Assembly: GCF_002688585.1 (NCBI RefSeq) | Contig: NZ_CP024034.1 | Coordinates: forward strand, 921,501-985,500 | DNA: 64,000 nt | Direction of reading: 5' to 3' | Source of the DNA: Candidatus Fonsibacter ubiquis | Lineage (GTDB): Bacteria; Pseudomonadota; Alphaproteobacteria; Pelagibacterales; Pelagibacteraceae | Shown here: one piece after another, positions 25,914 through 35,481 of the stretch | How positions within the stretch are numbered: position 1 is the first letter of the stretch | Layout of the letters: each line of letters begins with the position of its first letter | The notes under the pieces: model-generated | Seen by the model: the letters and a program-made list of their open reading frames with translations, nothing else | What the model was told of the DNA's origin: nothing | Databases searched by the model: none | Position numbers and translations under genes: made by a program

Positions 25914-26204
25914 ATGAAAAAAGCATATTGGATTGCAAAATATAAAAAAATCAACGATCCTGAGGCCCTTGGTAAATATGCCGAAAGAGCAAAAAAAGTT
26001 ATAGAAGCATTTGGGGGGAGATCATTAGTAAGAGGAGGAAAATATATCACTTTTGAGGGAGAAGATTTTATTAGAACAGTAATTTGGGAATTCGAAAATA
26101 TTGATGTTGCAACAAAATGTCATAATTCAAAGGATTATCAGGAGGCCTGGGATCTTGCAAAAAATACCATTGTTAGAGATCTTATGATTGTTGAAGGAGT
26201 CTAA
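25914..26204 (+). CDS. DUF1330 domain protein
   Basis: 96 aa dimeric alpha-beta-barrel-type protein. It opens MKKAYWIAKYKKINDPEAL, has a central GGRSLVRGGKYITFEGE, and then FIRTVIWEFENIDVATKCHN, which is the DUF1330 pattern. No function is established for the family; the fold is that of small monooxygenases and stress-responsive barrels. It lies 14 bases after the GT17 gene and its last 4 bases overlap the convergent glycosylase gene. Confidence 0.85.
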   Translation: MKKAYWIAKYKKINDPEALGKYAERAKKVIEAFGGRSLVRGGKYITFEGEDFIRTVIWEFENIDVATKCHNSKDYQEAWDLAKNTIVRDLMIVEGV

Positions 26205-26827
26205 TATTCCACTGGTACAGGATCTATACTTCTCCACATGTACCAAGTAGCAACCGTTGAATAAGGGTGCCACTTATTTTTAAAATAATCTAACTCCTCT
26301 TTTTTTAACGGATATTCTTTTTTATAATTTTTAGAAATTGCTTTAATTAATCCAATATCTGAAAATGGAAAAATATTTGAACGCTTAAGATTAAAAATAA
26401 GAAACATTTGCGCAGTCCAGACTCCTATGCCTTTGATTCTCACCAAGCTCTTAATGGCTTCATCATCTGACATTTTTTGCAAATTTTTTATATCTAACGT
26501 TTTATTAAAAAATTCTTTTGCTATTATTTTTAAATATAAAATTTTTTGACGTGATAATCCTATTGATGCAAGTTTTGCTTTTGGTAATTTTATTAAATTA
26601 ATAGGTTTGATTTTTTTTATAATTTTTTCAAATTTTAACCATATTGAATCTGCAGCTTTAACTGAAATTTGCTGACCTATAATAGACCTGCATAATGAGT
26701 AGAAAGGGTCATCTCTTGAGACTAAATATCCATCATACTGATTAATAATTTTTGCTAATTTTTTATCTTTTTTTGATAAAAATTTCTTTGCTTCATGCCA
26801 ATAATGTGGCGGTTTTGTTTTTTTCAT
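26201..26827 (-). CDS. DNA-3-methyladenine glycosylase II family (AlkA-like, HhH-GPD)
   Basis: 208 aa base-excision repair glycosylase. The helix-hairpin-helix is VRIKGIGVWTAQMFLIF (about residues 128-144), and the catalytic Asp follows in PFSDIGLIKAI (about 153-163). SIIGQQISVKAADSIWLKFE (about 48-67) matches the AlkA/Mag group. It removes alkylated purines from DNA. There is no FeS cluster motif, so it is not a MutY or Nth. The E. coli AlkA N-terminal domain is absent, as in many short bacterial homologues. It follows an EamA gene by 6 bases. Confidence 0.88.
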   Translation of the reverse strand: MKKTKPPHYWHEAKKFLSKKDKKLAKIINQYDGYLVSRDDPFYSLCRSIIGQQISVKAADSIWLKFEKIIKKIKPINLIKLPKAKLASIGLSRQKILYLKIIAKEFFNKTLDIKNLQKMSDDEAIKSLVRIKGIGVWTAQMFLIFNLKRSNIFPFSDIGLIKAISKNYKKEYPLKKEELDYFKNKWHPYSTVATWYMWRSIDPVPVEY

Positions 26828-26833
26828 CAGAAA

Positions 26834-27703
26834 CTAGGAATTTTTATTTTTTACTTGCTCACGCTTAAATATAACAAAAGTACTTATAATTATTATTATT
26901 GCTCCAATAATAGTGGTTACCGATGGAATTTCATAAAAAATTAAATAACCAAAAACAATTGCGGATAGTACACTTAAATATTTAAGTGGAGTTATTAAAG
27001 ATGCGTCAGCTTTTCTATAAGCTGTAGTCATAAATAAGTTTGCAATAGATCCGCAAATGCCAATCATAAATAAATAAAAAAAATCTAAGATATTTGGCAT
27101 CTTCCATTCTTCAAAAAAAAAAGCTGTAGAACTGACAATTATTAATAGAGCAGTAAAATAAAAAGCAATTAAATAATCTGGTTCAGTTTTTGATAATCTT
27201 TTTATTGAAACTGCAACAATACTAAAGCCAATACAGAAAAAAATTGGAAAAATGCTATATACATTAAAAACACTTGTTCCAGGTTTTGTAATAAACAAAA
27301 CGCCGATTAAACCAGCTATAACTGATAACCATCTTCGATATCCAACAACTTCTTTTAAAAAAATTATAGAAAAAATTGTTACAAACACTGGTGTTGCTTG
27401 AGCAATAGAAACAACGTCTGCTAATTGCATATATTTTACGCCAATAAACGTTGAAATCATTGCAAATGTTCCAGCAAAAGCTCTAACAAAATGTAATGTA
27501 GGTTTATCAGTTTTAAAAAAAGTAAAAATTTTATTTTTAGGAATTAAAAAAAAAATAGGTATCAATCCAAATAGTCCTCTAAAAAAAGCAATTTCTCCAA
27601 TTGGATAATCTTTAGTTGTTAATTTCACTAAAATGTCCATCATAGAAAAGCAGATAACACTCAACAGCATATAATATGAACCAGTTCTATTAGATGATGG
27701 CAT
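26834..27703 (-). CDS. EamA/DMT family transporter (third of three)
   Basis: 289 aa with ten hydrophobic segments in two EamA repeats. Recognisable are ICFSMMDILVKLTTKDYPIG near residues 16-35, then EIAFFRGLFGLIPIF, and EVVGYRRWLSVIAGLIGVLF (about 117-136), followed by ITKPGTSVFN. Members of this RhaT/EamA group are widespread in SAR11-like genomes. The substrate is unknown. It lies 6 bases upstream of the glycosylase gene on the same strand and is divergent from msrA with 59 bases between starts. Confidence 0.85.
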   Translation of the reverse strand: MPSSNRTGSYYMLLSVICFSMMDILVKLTTKDYPIGEIAFFRGLFGLIPIFFLIPKNKIFTFFKTDKPTLHFVRAFAGTFAMISTFIGVKYMQLADVVSIAQATPVFVTIFSIIFLKEVVGYRRWLSVIAGLIGVLFITKPGTSVFNVYSIFPIFFCIGFSIVAVSIKRLSKTEPDYLIAFYFTALLIIVSSTAFFFEEWKMPNILDFFYLFMIGICGSIANLFMTTAYRKADASLITPLKYLSVLSAIVFGYLIFYEIPSVTTIIGAIIIIISTFVIFKREQVKNKNS

Positions 27704-27762
27704 GAATATATTTTACCTAAATCTTTTCATAACATATAAAAATAACTTTAGTATAACATTTT

Positions 27763-28218
27763 ATGAATATTGCTATTTTTGCAGCTGGTTGCTTTTGGGG
27801 TGTTGAAAAAAAATTTGATCTTACAAAGGGCGTAACTAAAGTTGAGGTTGGATATACAGGTGGCAAAACTCAAAATCCAACTTATGAGCAGGTTTGTTAT
27901 GAAGATACGGGTCATGCTGAGGCAGTGAGAATAAATTTCGATGATAAAATTATAACTTATAAAGAACTACTTAATGTTTTTTGGTCATGTCATAACCCCA
28001 CCACTTTAAATAGACAAGGTCCTGATATTGGTGAACAATATCGCTCTGCAATATTTTATTTAGATGAGAAACAAAGAACTGAAGCTGAAGAGTCTAAAAA
28101 AAAAATGAATGAAACAATCTTTAATAATAATATTGTGACTGAAATTACAAAATTTGATGTATTTTATTTAGCGGAAGAATACCATCAAAAATATCTAAAA
28201 AAACTTGGAAAATATTAA
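27763..28218 (+). CDS. msrA: Peptide-methionine (S)-S-oxide reductase
   Basis: 151 aa, a compact MsrA without the N-terminal extension of the E. coli protein. The catalytic Cys is in AAGCFWGVEKKF (residues about 7-18). VGYTGGKTQNPTYEQVCYED and GHAEAVRI follow, then FWSCHNPTTLNRQGPDIGEQ and YRSAIF, all family hallmarks. It repairs oxidised methionine using thioredoxin. A resolving Cys near the C-terminus is not obvious, so recycling may differ from the E. coli enzyme. Its stop overlaps the start of the sulfurtransferase gene by one base. Confidence 0.95.
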   Translation: MNIAIFAAGCFWGVEKKFDLTKGVTKVEVGYTGGKTQNPTYEQVCYEDTGHAEAVRINFDDKIITYKELLNVFWSCHNPTTLNRQGPDIGEQYRSAIFYLDEKQRTEAEESKKKMNETIFNNNIVTEITKFDVFYLAEEYHQKYLKKLGKY

Positions 28219-29039
28219 TGTCTCTGGTTACAACAGATTGGTTAGAAAAAAATCTTACAAATGAAAATATTAAAGTTCTAGATTGTTCTTGGCATATGCC
28301 AAATACTAAAAGAAATGGCAAAGATGAATTTTTAAAAGAACATATTCCAGGATCAATTTTTTTTGATATTGACAAATTTTCTGATCCTTTGGCAAAATTT
28401 CCCCATACTATTCCAACTTCAGATTTATTTGAAAATCTAAGTTCCGAAATTGGAATTAAAAATTCAGATCATCTTATTGTTTATGATAGTCTTGGTATTT
28501 TCAGCGCACCTAGGGTTTGGTGGATGTTTAATTACTTTGGGCATAACAAAATATCTATTTTAGATGGAGGGTTAATAAAGTGGAAAAATGAAAATAAAAA
28601 AATAGAAAATGGACCTGAAAAAATATCTCAAAAGAGTCAATTTAAATGTACTACAAAAAATGAAATGCTTGTAAACATTGCCCAGGTAAAAGAAAATATT
28701 AACAATAAAAAATTTGAATTAGTAGATGCCAGAAGTAAAGGGAGATTTGATGGCACTGAAAATGAACCAAGGCCAGATATAAAAAGCGGATCAATCCCTA
28801 AAAGCTGTAATTTACCATGGATGGAATGTATTAATCCTATTAGCAAATGTTTTTTATCTAAAGAAGAACTTAAAAAAAAATTTGAAAAAATAAATATTAA
28901 TAAAAGTTCTACAGTTGCATTTTCTTGCGGATCAGGAGTTACCGCGTGTATTGTTGCAAAAGCTTTTGAAATTATAGATGGAAAAAATTTTTCTATTTAC
29001 GACGGTTCTTGGACAGAATGGGCTAGTCAACCAAAATAA
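28218..29039 (+). CDS. sseA: 3-mercaptopyruvate/thiosulfate sulfurtransferase
   Basis: 273 aa with tandem rhodanese domains, the first inactive and the second catalytic. The N-terminal part contains HIPGSIFFDIDKFSDP and APRVWWMFNYFGHNKISILD, then GG. In the C-terminal domain the active-site loop is SCGSGVTACIVA (about residues 237-248); CGSGVTA is the form typical of 3-mercaptopyruvate sulfurtransferases. It moves sulfur from mercaptopyruvate to thiols or cyanide in the cytoplasm. It is coupled to msrA by a one-base overlap, suggesting a shared role in sulfur and redox homeostasis. Confidence 0.92.
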   Translation: MSLVTTDWLEKNLTNENIKVLDCSWHMPNTKRNGKDEFLKEHIPGSIFFDIDKFSDPLAKFPHTIPTSDLFENLSSEIGIKNSDHLIVYDSLGIFSAPRVWWMFNYFGHNKISILDGGLIKWKNENKKIENGPEKISQKSQFKCTTKNEMLVNIAQVKENINNKKFELVDARSKGRFDGTENEPRPDIKSGSIPKSCNLPWMECINPISKCFLSKEELKKKFEKININKSSTVAFSCGSGVTACIVAKAFEIIDGKNFSIYDGSWTEWASQPK

Positions 29040-29105
29040 ATAAGCAATTATCGTATAAAATATAAATTTTTTTTTAATATTAAAGCATGATATTAAATCT
29101 GCTCA

Positions 29106-29978
29106 ATGAGTACATATAAAAAAATTGCCCTTGTATTTGGAATTATAATTTTATTAGTCGTTGGAATTATTGTGGGGCGAATAGTTTTGAATAATGTAAT
29201 TCAAAAAAAAATTAATCAGGTTAATCCAACAGAAGTTGTTGCAATAAATGTAAAGAAAAGTGAGTTTTATGAAAAAATCGAAACTTTCGGTACCGCACTA
29301 GCAAATCAGTCTTTTTCAATAAGAATTAGAAAAGAGGATTTAATAAGTTCACTAGACTTTGATAAAAATTTATTAGTAACAAAAGGACAGCTTATAGCTC
29401 AACTTAAAAATGAAAAAATTATTGCACCCTTTTCTGGAAAATTAGGGATAAGAGAAATATCACCAGGCATTTTGCAAGGTGCAGACTCAATCATAGCAAC
29501 ACTGGATGATATTTCTGTAATTAAAATCGATGTTAGAATTCCTGAGATTTATTTAAATATTTTAAAAAAAAATTTAAAAGTAAGGGTTACAACTGAAAAC
29601 CTTAATGAAACTTTTGATGGGAGTATAGAAACTGTTAGCTCAAGAGTAGATCCTTCTTCAAGATCAGTATTGGCACAAATAAAAATTAAAAATTCTAATA
29701 ATAAACTAACACCTGGAATGCTTCTAAATACAGAAATTATTTATAATGAAGTTACTTCTTTAGGTGTGCCAGAGGAGTCTGTGGTGCAGCAAGGAAATAC
29801 TGCCATTGTCTATAAAATAATCGATAATCAAACAGTTGCAAGAACAGAAGTTAAAACAGGTGTCAGAAACTTGGGGTATGTCCAAATTATTTCTGGACTA
29901 ACAGAGGGTGACCAAATTGTTGTTCAAGGTGTTTCTAAAGTTAGAGATAAATCGAAAATAAAATTAATTAGTAAATAA
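29106..29978 (+). CDS. RND efflux periplasmic adaptor (membrane fusion protein)
   Basis: 290 aa, shorter than AcrA or MexA. One N-terminal membrane anchor spans residues about 7-27. The lipoyl halves (VTKGQLIAQLKNEKIIAPFS, about residues 80-99, then GKLGIREISPG) lie close together, so the alpha-helical hairpin is essentially missing. A beta-barrel follows (RVDPSSRSVLAQIKIKN) and then a membrane-proximal domain (GYVQIISGLTEGDQIVVQGV). It links the inner-membrane RND pump directly downstream (7-base gap) to an outer-membrane channel. No TolC gene is in the window. Confidence 0.88.
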   Translation: MSTYKKIALVFGIIILLVVGIIVGRIVLNNVIQKKINQVNPTEVVAINVKKSEFYEKIETFGTALANQSFSIRIRKEDLISSLDFDKNLLVTKGQLIAQLKNEKIIAPFSGKLGIREISPGILQGADSIIATLDDISVIKIDVRIPEIYLNILKKNLKVRVTTENLNETFDGSIETVSSRVDPSSRSVLAQIKIKNSNNKLTPGMLLNTEIIYNEVTSLGVPEESVVQQGNTAIVYKIIDNQTVARTEVKTGVRNLGYVQIISGLTEGDQIVVQGVSKVRDKSKIKLISK

Positions 29979-29985
29979 TTTTTAA

Positions 29986-32900
29986 ATGTTTCTAACCGAT
30001 ATAAGTATAAAACGTCCAGTTTTTGCAACTGTGATGTCCATCGTTTTAGTTATATTCGGTCTTGTTGTTTTTAATAGAATTGCAGTAAGAGAACTTCCAG
30101 ATATTGATCCGAGCATAGTTACAATTAGAACTCTTTATAAAGGTGCCTCTGCTGAAATTGTAGACTCGCAAATTACACAAAAAATTGAAGATATAGTTGG
30201 TGGAACGCCGGGTCTTGCAACAATTTCCTCTAAAAGTGAAGACGGAAGATCAGTGGTAACCGTAGAATTTGAACCGGGTGTGATAGTGGACGAAGCCGCA
30301 AATGATATTAGAGATAGAGTTTCTAGAATAATAGATAATCTTCCAGATAATGCTACTAGGCCAGAAATATTTAAAACTTCTGAAGGAAATCAAGTTGCTA
30401 TTTGGTTGAGATTAAGAAGTGAACGATTAAGCGCCCTAGAGTTAAGTGATTATGCATCAAGATATTTAAAGGACTATTTTTCAAGTGTAGATGGCGTTGG
30501 AAATATAATTTTATCTGGAGAAAAAGAACTATCATTAAGAATATGGCTAAATCCTACTGCTCTTGCAGCTAGGGACGTTACGGTTGGTGAAATTGAAAAT
30601 ATCTTATTGAAAGAGAATATAGAATTTCCATCTGGTAAATTAGAGTCTAAAAAAATAGATCTAATATTAAAGTTAGACAAAAGTTATAAAAATCTCGAGG
30701 ACTATAAAAATCTAGTAATTAAAAAAGGAAGAGATGGATCTATCACAAAACTTAAAGATGTTGCAAAGGTTGAGTTTGGCCCTTTAAACGTAAATACTTT
30801 ATTTAAAGGAAATGGATTTCCAGTTCTCGGCATTGGTCTTTATCAACAATCTAACGCTAATACCATTGCAGTTGTGGATGGGGTTAAAAAAAGATTAGAA
30901 GAAGTTAAGAAAAGTCTACCGGAGGGTATTCAGTTAGAGGTGGCCTTTGACCGATCAAGCTACATAAGAGTGGCGGTTAAAGAAGTTTATATTGCTCTTT
31001 TTTTATCAGTGGCCTTAGTTGTTGGAATTATTTATCTTTTTTTAGGAAATTTAACTTCGGTAATTATACCAACTCTTGCAATTCCTGTTTCTATAATTTC
31101 TACTTTTTTATTAATTTATGCTGCTAACTTCAGTTTAAATTTATTTACTCTAATGGCATTAGTCATAGCCATTGGTCTCGTTGTTGATGATGCCATTGTA
31201 ATGTTAGAAAATATTTATAGGAGGATGGAAACAGGAGAAACAGCTCTTGTTGGTTCATATAAAGGAGCGAGTCAAGTTTCTTTTGCAATTATCTCAACGA
31301 CTGTTGTCTTAGTGGCTGTGTTTGTGCCCTTAATATTTATAAAAGGAATTGTTGGAAAATTATTTACAGAATTAGCTTTAACTTTATCTTTTTCTGTCAT
31401 CATTTCTGCATTTGTTGCTCTAACTTTGTCTCCGATGCTTGCGTCAAAATACTTAAAAGTAACTCACGAAAAGCCAAAATTTTTAAAAAAATTTGATCAT
31501 TATTTAGATAAGTTCTCAAATTTTTATTTTGAAAGTTTACTTTTGCTTCTTTATAAAAAAAAAGAAGTAATTATATTTTTAAGTGCAGTTCTTATTTCGG
31601 TAATTGTTTTATTTAAAATTACTCCAAAAGAATTAATACCCCCTGAAGATCGAGGTGTTTTTTTTGTTATTATTCAAGCCCCCGATGGATCAGGTTTTGA
31701 ATATACAAAGGAACAGAGCGAAAATATTGAAAAAATATTCTTATCAGAATTAGGTAAAGGCACTTATCGAGAAGTTTTGACAAGGATTCCGGGGTTTGGT
31801 TCAGGTCCTGATCAGGTAAATAACGGATTTATAATAGTTCTGCTTGAAAATTGGGCTAAAAGAAAAAAATTTGGTGGCCAAGATTTAGGTGAAATATTCC
31901 AAAAACTTAATTCTTTCCCAGCAGTAAAAGCTTTTCCAATCATGCCTCAAAGTTTAAGAGGTGGAGCTGCGGACAAACCTGTTCAATTCGTTCTTAAAGG
32001 AAATACCTATGAGGAGCTAATTAAATGGAAAGAAATTATTAAAGCTGAGATTATAAATAACAAAAATTTTGTAAATGTGGACGATGATCTTGATCTTACT
32101 AAACCACAATTAAAAATTAAAGTTAATACAGATAAAGCAGCAGATTTAGGCGTGCCAATTGATGCTATTGGTAAAAGCTTAGAAACATTATTTGGCTCAA
32201 AGGAAGTTACTAAGTATACGCGTGATGGAAGAGAATATTCTGTCATATTACAAACTGACATTAGTAATAGGCAGCAACCATCAAATTTAAATAAAGTCTC
32301 GGTAAGATCTAACACTGGTAAATTAGTTCCACTTGCAAACTTGGTTACTTATATCCCTGAATCAACTTACACCGGTTTAAATAGATACAACAGACAGAGA
32401 GCAGTTACTATAAGTGCTAGAATTACTTCAGGTTACAGCATTAATGAAGCTCTTCTATATTTAGAAAGTATTGTTAAACAAAAATTACCCTCTTATGCAG
32501 GTATTGATTACAAAGGAGAGTCTTTGGAGTTTAAAAATACAAGTTCAGATATTTATTTTATATTTTTGCTTGCAATATTTACTGCATACCTTTCTCTAGC
32601 TGCTCAATTTGAAAGTTGGCGGCACCCATTAACAATTATGTTAACTGTACCGCTTGCTATCTTAGGTGGAATTATTGGGCTTTGGACAATTGGTAGCTCT
32701 TTAAATATTTACAGTCAAATTGCACTGATTGTTCTTATTGGGTTAGCTGCAAAAAATGGAATTTTGATAGTTGAGTTTGCAAATCAACTTAGAGCTGAAG
32801 GAATGAAAATTAAAGAGGCAATTATTACTTCTTGTAAAGTTCGACTTAGACCAATTCTAATGACATCTGCCTCGACAGTAATGGGAGTTGTGCCTTTAGT

Positions 32901-33093
32901 TATTGCAACTGGTGCTGGATCTGCAAGTAGAGAAACTGTGGGAATAGTTATTTTTATGGGCGTTATATTTTCAACTTTTTTTACATTATACGTGATCCCA
33001 ACCATGTATTTACTTATTGGGCAAAAAACAGAAAGAATAGATGCTGTTGAAATTGAACTTGAGAAGCAGCTAAAAGAAAGTTCTAATAAATAA
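29986..33093 (+). CDS. RND efflux transporter permease (HAE1/AcrB-like)
   Basis: 1035 aa, the normal RND length, with 12 membrane helices. The start MFLTDISIKRPVFATVMSIV is typical of AcrB/MexB-like pumps. Proton-relay acidic residues lie in AIGLVVDDAIVMLENIYRRM of helix 4 (about residues 392-411), and the helix 10-11 region reads GLAAKNGILIVEFANQLRAE. Pore-domain repeats GGTPGLATISSKS and GGAADKPVQFVL are visible. It exports hydrophobic or amphipathic compounds by proton antiport with the adaptor upstream. The substrate is unknown. Confidence 0.95.
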   Translation: MFLTDISIKRPVFATVMSIVLVIFGLVVFNRIAVRELPDIDPSIVTIRTLYKGASAEIVDSQITQKIEDIVGGTPGLATISSKSEDGRSVVTVEFEPGVIVDEAANDIRDRVSRIIDNLPDNATRPEIFKTSEGNQVAIWLRLRSERLSALELSDYASRYLKDYFSSVDGVGNIILSGEKELSLRIWLNPTALAARDVTVGEIENILLKENIEFPSGKLESKKIDLILKLDKSYKNLEDYKNLVIKKGRDGSITKLKDVAKVEFGPLNVNTLFKGNGFPVLGIGLYQQSNANTIAVVDGVKKRLEEVKKSLPEGIQLEVAFDRSSYIRVAVKEVYIALFLSVALVVGIIYLFLGNLTSVIIPTLAIPVSIISTFLLIYAANFSLNLFTLMALVIAIGLVVDDAIVMLENIYRRMETGETALVGSYKGASQVSFAIISTTVVLVAVFVPLIFIKGIVGKLFTELALTLSFSVIISAFVALTLSPMLASKYLKVTHEKPKFLKKFDHYLDKFSNFYFESLLLLLYKKKEVIIFLSAVLISVIVLFKITPKELIPPEDRGVFFVIIQAPDGSGFEYTKEQSENIEKIFLSELGKGTYREVLTRIPGFGSGPDQVNNGFIIVLLENWAKRKKFGGQDLGEIFQKLNSFPAVKAFPIMPQSLRGGAADKPVQFVLKGNTYEELIKWKEIIKAEIINNKNFVNVDDDLDLTKPQLKIKVNTDKAADLGVPIDAIGKSLETLFGSKEVTKYTRDGREYSVILQTDISNRQQPSNLNKVSVRSNTGKLVPLANLVTYIPESTYTGLNRYNRQRAVTISARITSGYSINEALLYLESIVKQKLPSYAGIDYKGESLEFKNTSSDIYFIFLLAIFTAYLSLAAQFESWRHPLTIMLTVPLAILGGIIGLWTIGSSLNIYSQIALIVLIGLAAKNGILIVEFANQLRAEGMKIKEAIITSCKVRLRPILMTSASTVMGVVPLVIATGAGSASRETVGIVIFMGVIFSTFFTLYVIPTMYLLIGQKTERIDAVEIELEKQLKESSNK

Positions 33094-33685
33094 AATACTT
33101 ATTCGTCGTTAGCTGATTTTTACACTGGTTGAGTTGTGCTTTATATTTTTTAGCAACTCTATCAACTTCTCTTGCATAAGGAATAACTTTAGGTGATTTT
33201 TTATAATTTTTAAAATTCCCCCAACCCTCATGATAGGCAATGTATTGTTTAAAATAATCATCTTTTGGTATTTTCAATAATTGACTGCTTTTATTAATGT
33301 ACCAACCAATAAAATCTACTGAGTCGTTAAAGCTTATTCTAAGTGCAAGGGGTTGATCAGTTTCCGTTTTAAATTGCTCCCAAGTTTTATTAATTGCTTG
33401 CGAATATCCAAATGCACTAGATTTTCTTTTATAGGGAATAACTTTAAATAATTTATCCCACTCTGGTGCAGCTAACCAATCAAAGTCAGATTCTCTTTGA
33501 ATAATTGCCATTTGTAACTCCACTGGAGCTCCCCATTTTTTCTCTGAATTTTTTACAAATTTGTACCAAAAATAATTATCAGTAAACATTAAGCATGTAT
33601 TAGAAGTATCCCTTGGGGCTGAAATACAAGAAGTGACAATAAGAAGTGATAAATATAATAAAAATTTAAATCTATTTCGAATCAT
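33083..33685 (-). CDS. Lytic transglycosylase-like lipoprotein (SLT fold)
   Basis: 200 aa with a lipoprotein signal (LLIVTSC, Cys at about residue 19). The lysozyme-like domain carries the putative catalytic Glu in IIQRESDFDW (about residues 62-71). AFGYSQAINKTWEQFKTET and YIAYHEGWGNFKNY follow, and these resemble small SLT proteins. It probably cleaves or binds peptidoglycan from an outer-membrane anchor. It overlaps the convergent RND pump gene by 11 bases. Activity depends on the active-site assignment. Confidence 0.75.
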   Translation of the reverse strand: MIRNRFKFLLYLSLLIVTSCISAPRDTSNTCLMFTDNYFWYKFVKNSEKKWGAPVELQMAIIQRESDFDWLAAPEWDKLFKVIPYKRKSSAFGYSQAINKTWEQFKTETDQPLALRISFNDSVDFIGWYINKSSQLLKIPKDDYFKQYIAYHEGWGNFKNYKKSPKVIPYAREVDRVAKKYKAQLNQCKNQLTTNKYFIY

Positions 33686-33710
33686 TAAACTAAACTTAGT
33701 TTAAATAATT

Positions 33711-34031
33711 TTATTTGGTAGAGCTTTTAATCCAACTTAAAAAATCTTTATTACCGTTCTTAATATCTACAAAGACAACGCACGGACAATCGTAGGAGCT
33801 AATTTTTTTTACATATAAAATAATTTTATTAATATTTTTTTTTACGGTTTTTCCAATAAGAACGCTTTCTTTTATAATGTTAACTTCTTTATTATTCCAT
33901 TTAAAATAAGATTTTATATTTGGGATAATATTTGCACAGGCAACTAGATCTTTTTTTACTAGAGCATAAGCGATTTTATTTGCTTCAACTTTATTCTTAC
34001 AAGTCATATAAAATAATTTATAATCACTCAT
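33711..34031 (-). CDS. cutA: Divalent-cation tolerance protein CutA
   Basis: 106 aa trimeric ferredoxin-like protein. YMTCKNKVEANKIAYALVKK (about residues 8-27), LVACANIIPNIKSYFKWNNK (about 30-49) and DYPC-like SSYDCPCVVFVDIKNG near the C-terminus fit CutA. Roles proposed for the family include copper tolerance and membrane anchoring in eukaryotes, none certain in this lineage. It is divergent from gpmA, with 33 bases between the two start codons. Confidence 0.88.
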   Translation of the reverse strand: MSDYKLFYMTCKNKVEANKIAYALVKKDLVACANIIPNIKSYFKWNNKEVNIIKESVLIGKTVKKNINKIILYVKKISSYDCPCVVFVDIKNGNKDFLSWIKSSTK

Positions 34032-34064
34032 AATTTTTTAGTATCACAATTTAAAAAATAAAAA

Positions 34065-34784
34065 ATGTATAATTTAATTTTAGTAAGACACGGTCAAAGT
34101 CAATGGAATTTAGAAAACAGATTTACAGGATGGTATGACGCTGAACTTACTAAACAAGGAGTAGAGGAAGCTAAACAAGCAGGTTCTTTAATTAAAAACC
34201 TCAAACTTGATTTTAATTTTGCTTTCACTTCTTTTCAAAAAAGAGCGATTTTAACACTGGAAGAAATAAACAAAAAACTTAATTTAAGTATTAAAAATAT
34301 ATTTAAAGCTTGGGAATTAAATGAAAGACACTATGGAGCTTTACAAGGGCTCAATAAGGAAGAAACAGCAAAAAAACACGGTGAACAACAAGTAAAAATT
34401 TGGCGAAGAAGTTATGATATCCCTCCTCCACCCATGGATAAAAGCAATCCTAATCACCCTATTCATTACCCAATTTATAAAAATATTAATCAAAATTTAA
34501 TTCCTGACACAGAGTCCCTTAAGGATACTTTTAAAAGAGTTATTCCTTATTATGAAAAAAATATTTTGCCAGTTTTAAAAAAAGAAAAAAATATAATTAT
34601 CTCAGCTCATGGAAATAGCTTAAGATCTCTTTGTAAAAAAATATTTAATATTACAGACAGCTCAATTATTGAACTTGAAATTCCAACAGGAAATCCAATT
34701 CATATTATATTTAAAGATGATATGAGTTTATCAAAGTATTTATATTTAGATCAAAAACGAGCCAAAAAAATCTTAATTAACTAA
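34065..34784 (+). CDS. gpmA: 2,3-bisphosphoglycerate-dependent phosphoglycerate mutase
   Basis: 239 aa dPGM. It interconverts 2- and 3-phosphoglycerate. The phosphohistidine loop is LVRHGQSQWNLENRFTGWYD (about residues 5-24), and the catalytic Glu is in WELNERHYGALQGLNKEETA (about 85-104). IRRSYDIPPPP-like WRRSYDIPPPP and the second His in SAHGNSLRSL complete the active site. It is a single-gene unit and its end overlaps the convergent nucleotidyltransferase gene by 8 bases. Confidence 0.95.
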   Translation: MYNLILVRHGQSQWNLENRFTGWYDAELTKQGVEEAKQAGSLIKNLKLDFNFAFTSFQKRAILTLEEINKKLNLSIKNIFKAWELNERHYGALQGLNKEETAKKHGEQQVKIWRRSYDIPPPPMDKSNPNHPIHYPIYKNINQNLIPDTESLKDTFKRVIPYYEKNILPVLKKEKNIIISAHGNSLRSLCKKIFNITDSSIIELEIPTGNPIHIIFKDDMSLSKYLYLDQKRAKKILIN

Positions 34785-35481
34785 TAAGATCTAACTTTTT
34801 TAACTTCTCGTAAATATTTAAGTCAGTTACGTGATAAAATATATTTTGTGCAACTTCGCCAACCATTTTCTTATCAACAATTGCTTCATCCCAAACAGGT
34901 TGAATTGAAAAATTTTCATTCTTTTTATCTTTTAATAAAATAGGATTAATAATCTGACAGCCTGTAAAAATTAAATTATTAGTATCGCCAGCTTGTCTAA
35001 ACAAAAAAGGATTTGATTTTATGGTAAAATCTCCCTTTAAAGTTTCATCGAAACTATTTTCTCTTTTAATCATTAAAAGACCTGAATTTGCGTTAAATTT
35101 AGTAAAATTTTTATATAAATTTTTTAGAGGTGATAAATATTCATCAGACCAAATAGTATCGCTATTAATAGAGATAAATGGTTTGTCTAAAAAAAATGAT
35201 AAAGCATTTCTAATGCCGCCTCCTGTCCCTAAGATTTCTTTTTCTTTAAAAATTTTAATATCGTAAATACCTTTATTAGTTTCTGCAAAATTTTCTATTT
35301 GTTCACCAAGGTGATGAGTATTAATTGCAAAATTTTTAACTCCAAATTTTTTTAGAAAATTTAAAGTGTTTGCAAGTAAGCTTACATTATTAATTTTTAG
35401 TAGTGGTTTTGGCGTAGTATTAGTAAGGGGAAGAACTCTTTTTCCAAAGCCTGCAGCTAAAACGATTGCTCTTTCAATCAT
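34777..35481 (-). CDS. Sugar-phosphate nucleotidyltransferase (MurU-like)
   Basis: 234 aa GT-A fold nucleotidyltransferase. The activation loop is LAAGFGKRVLPLTNTTPKPL (about residues 8-27), and the metal site lies near SINSDTIW (about 108-115). NTHHLGEQIENF and GTGGGIRNAL fit the MurNAc-1-phosphate uridylyltransferase (MurU) group, though mannose-1-phosphate and other sugar donors are possible. The usual alphaproteobacterial kinase partner (AmgK-like) is not adjacent. Its start overlaps the argF stop by 4 bases. Confidence 0.78.
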   Translation of the reverse strand: MIERAIVLAAGFGKRVLPLTNTTPKPLLKINNVSLLANTLNFLKKFGVKNFAINTHHLGEQIENFAETNKGIYDIKIFKEKEILGTGGGIRNALSFFLDKPFISINSDTIWSDEYLSPLKNLYKNFTKFNANSGLLMIKRENSFDETLKGDFTIKSNPFLFRQAGDTNNLIFTGCQIINPILLKDKKNENFSIQPVWDEAIVDKKMVGEVAQNIFYHVTDLNIYEKLKKLDLIS

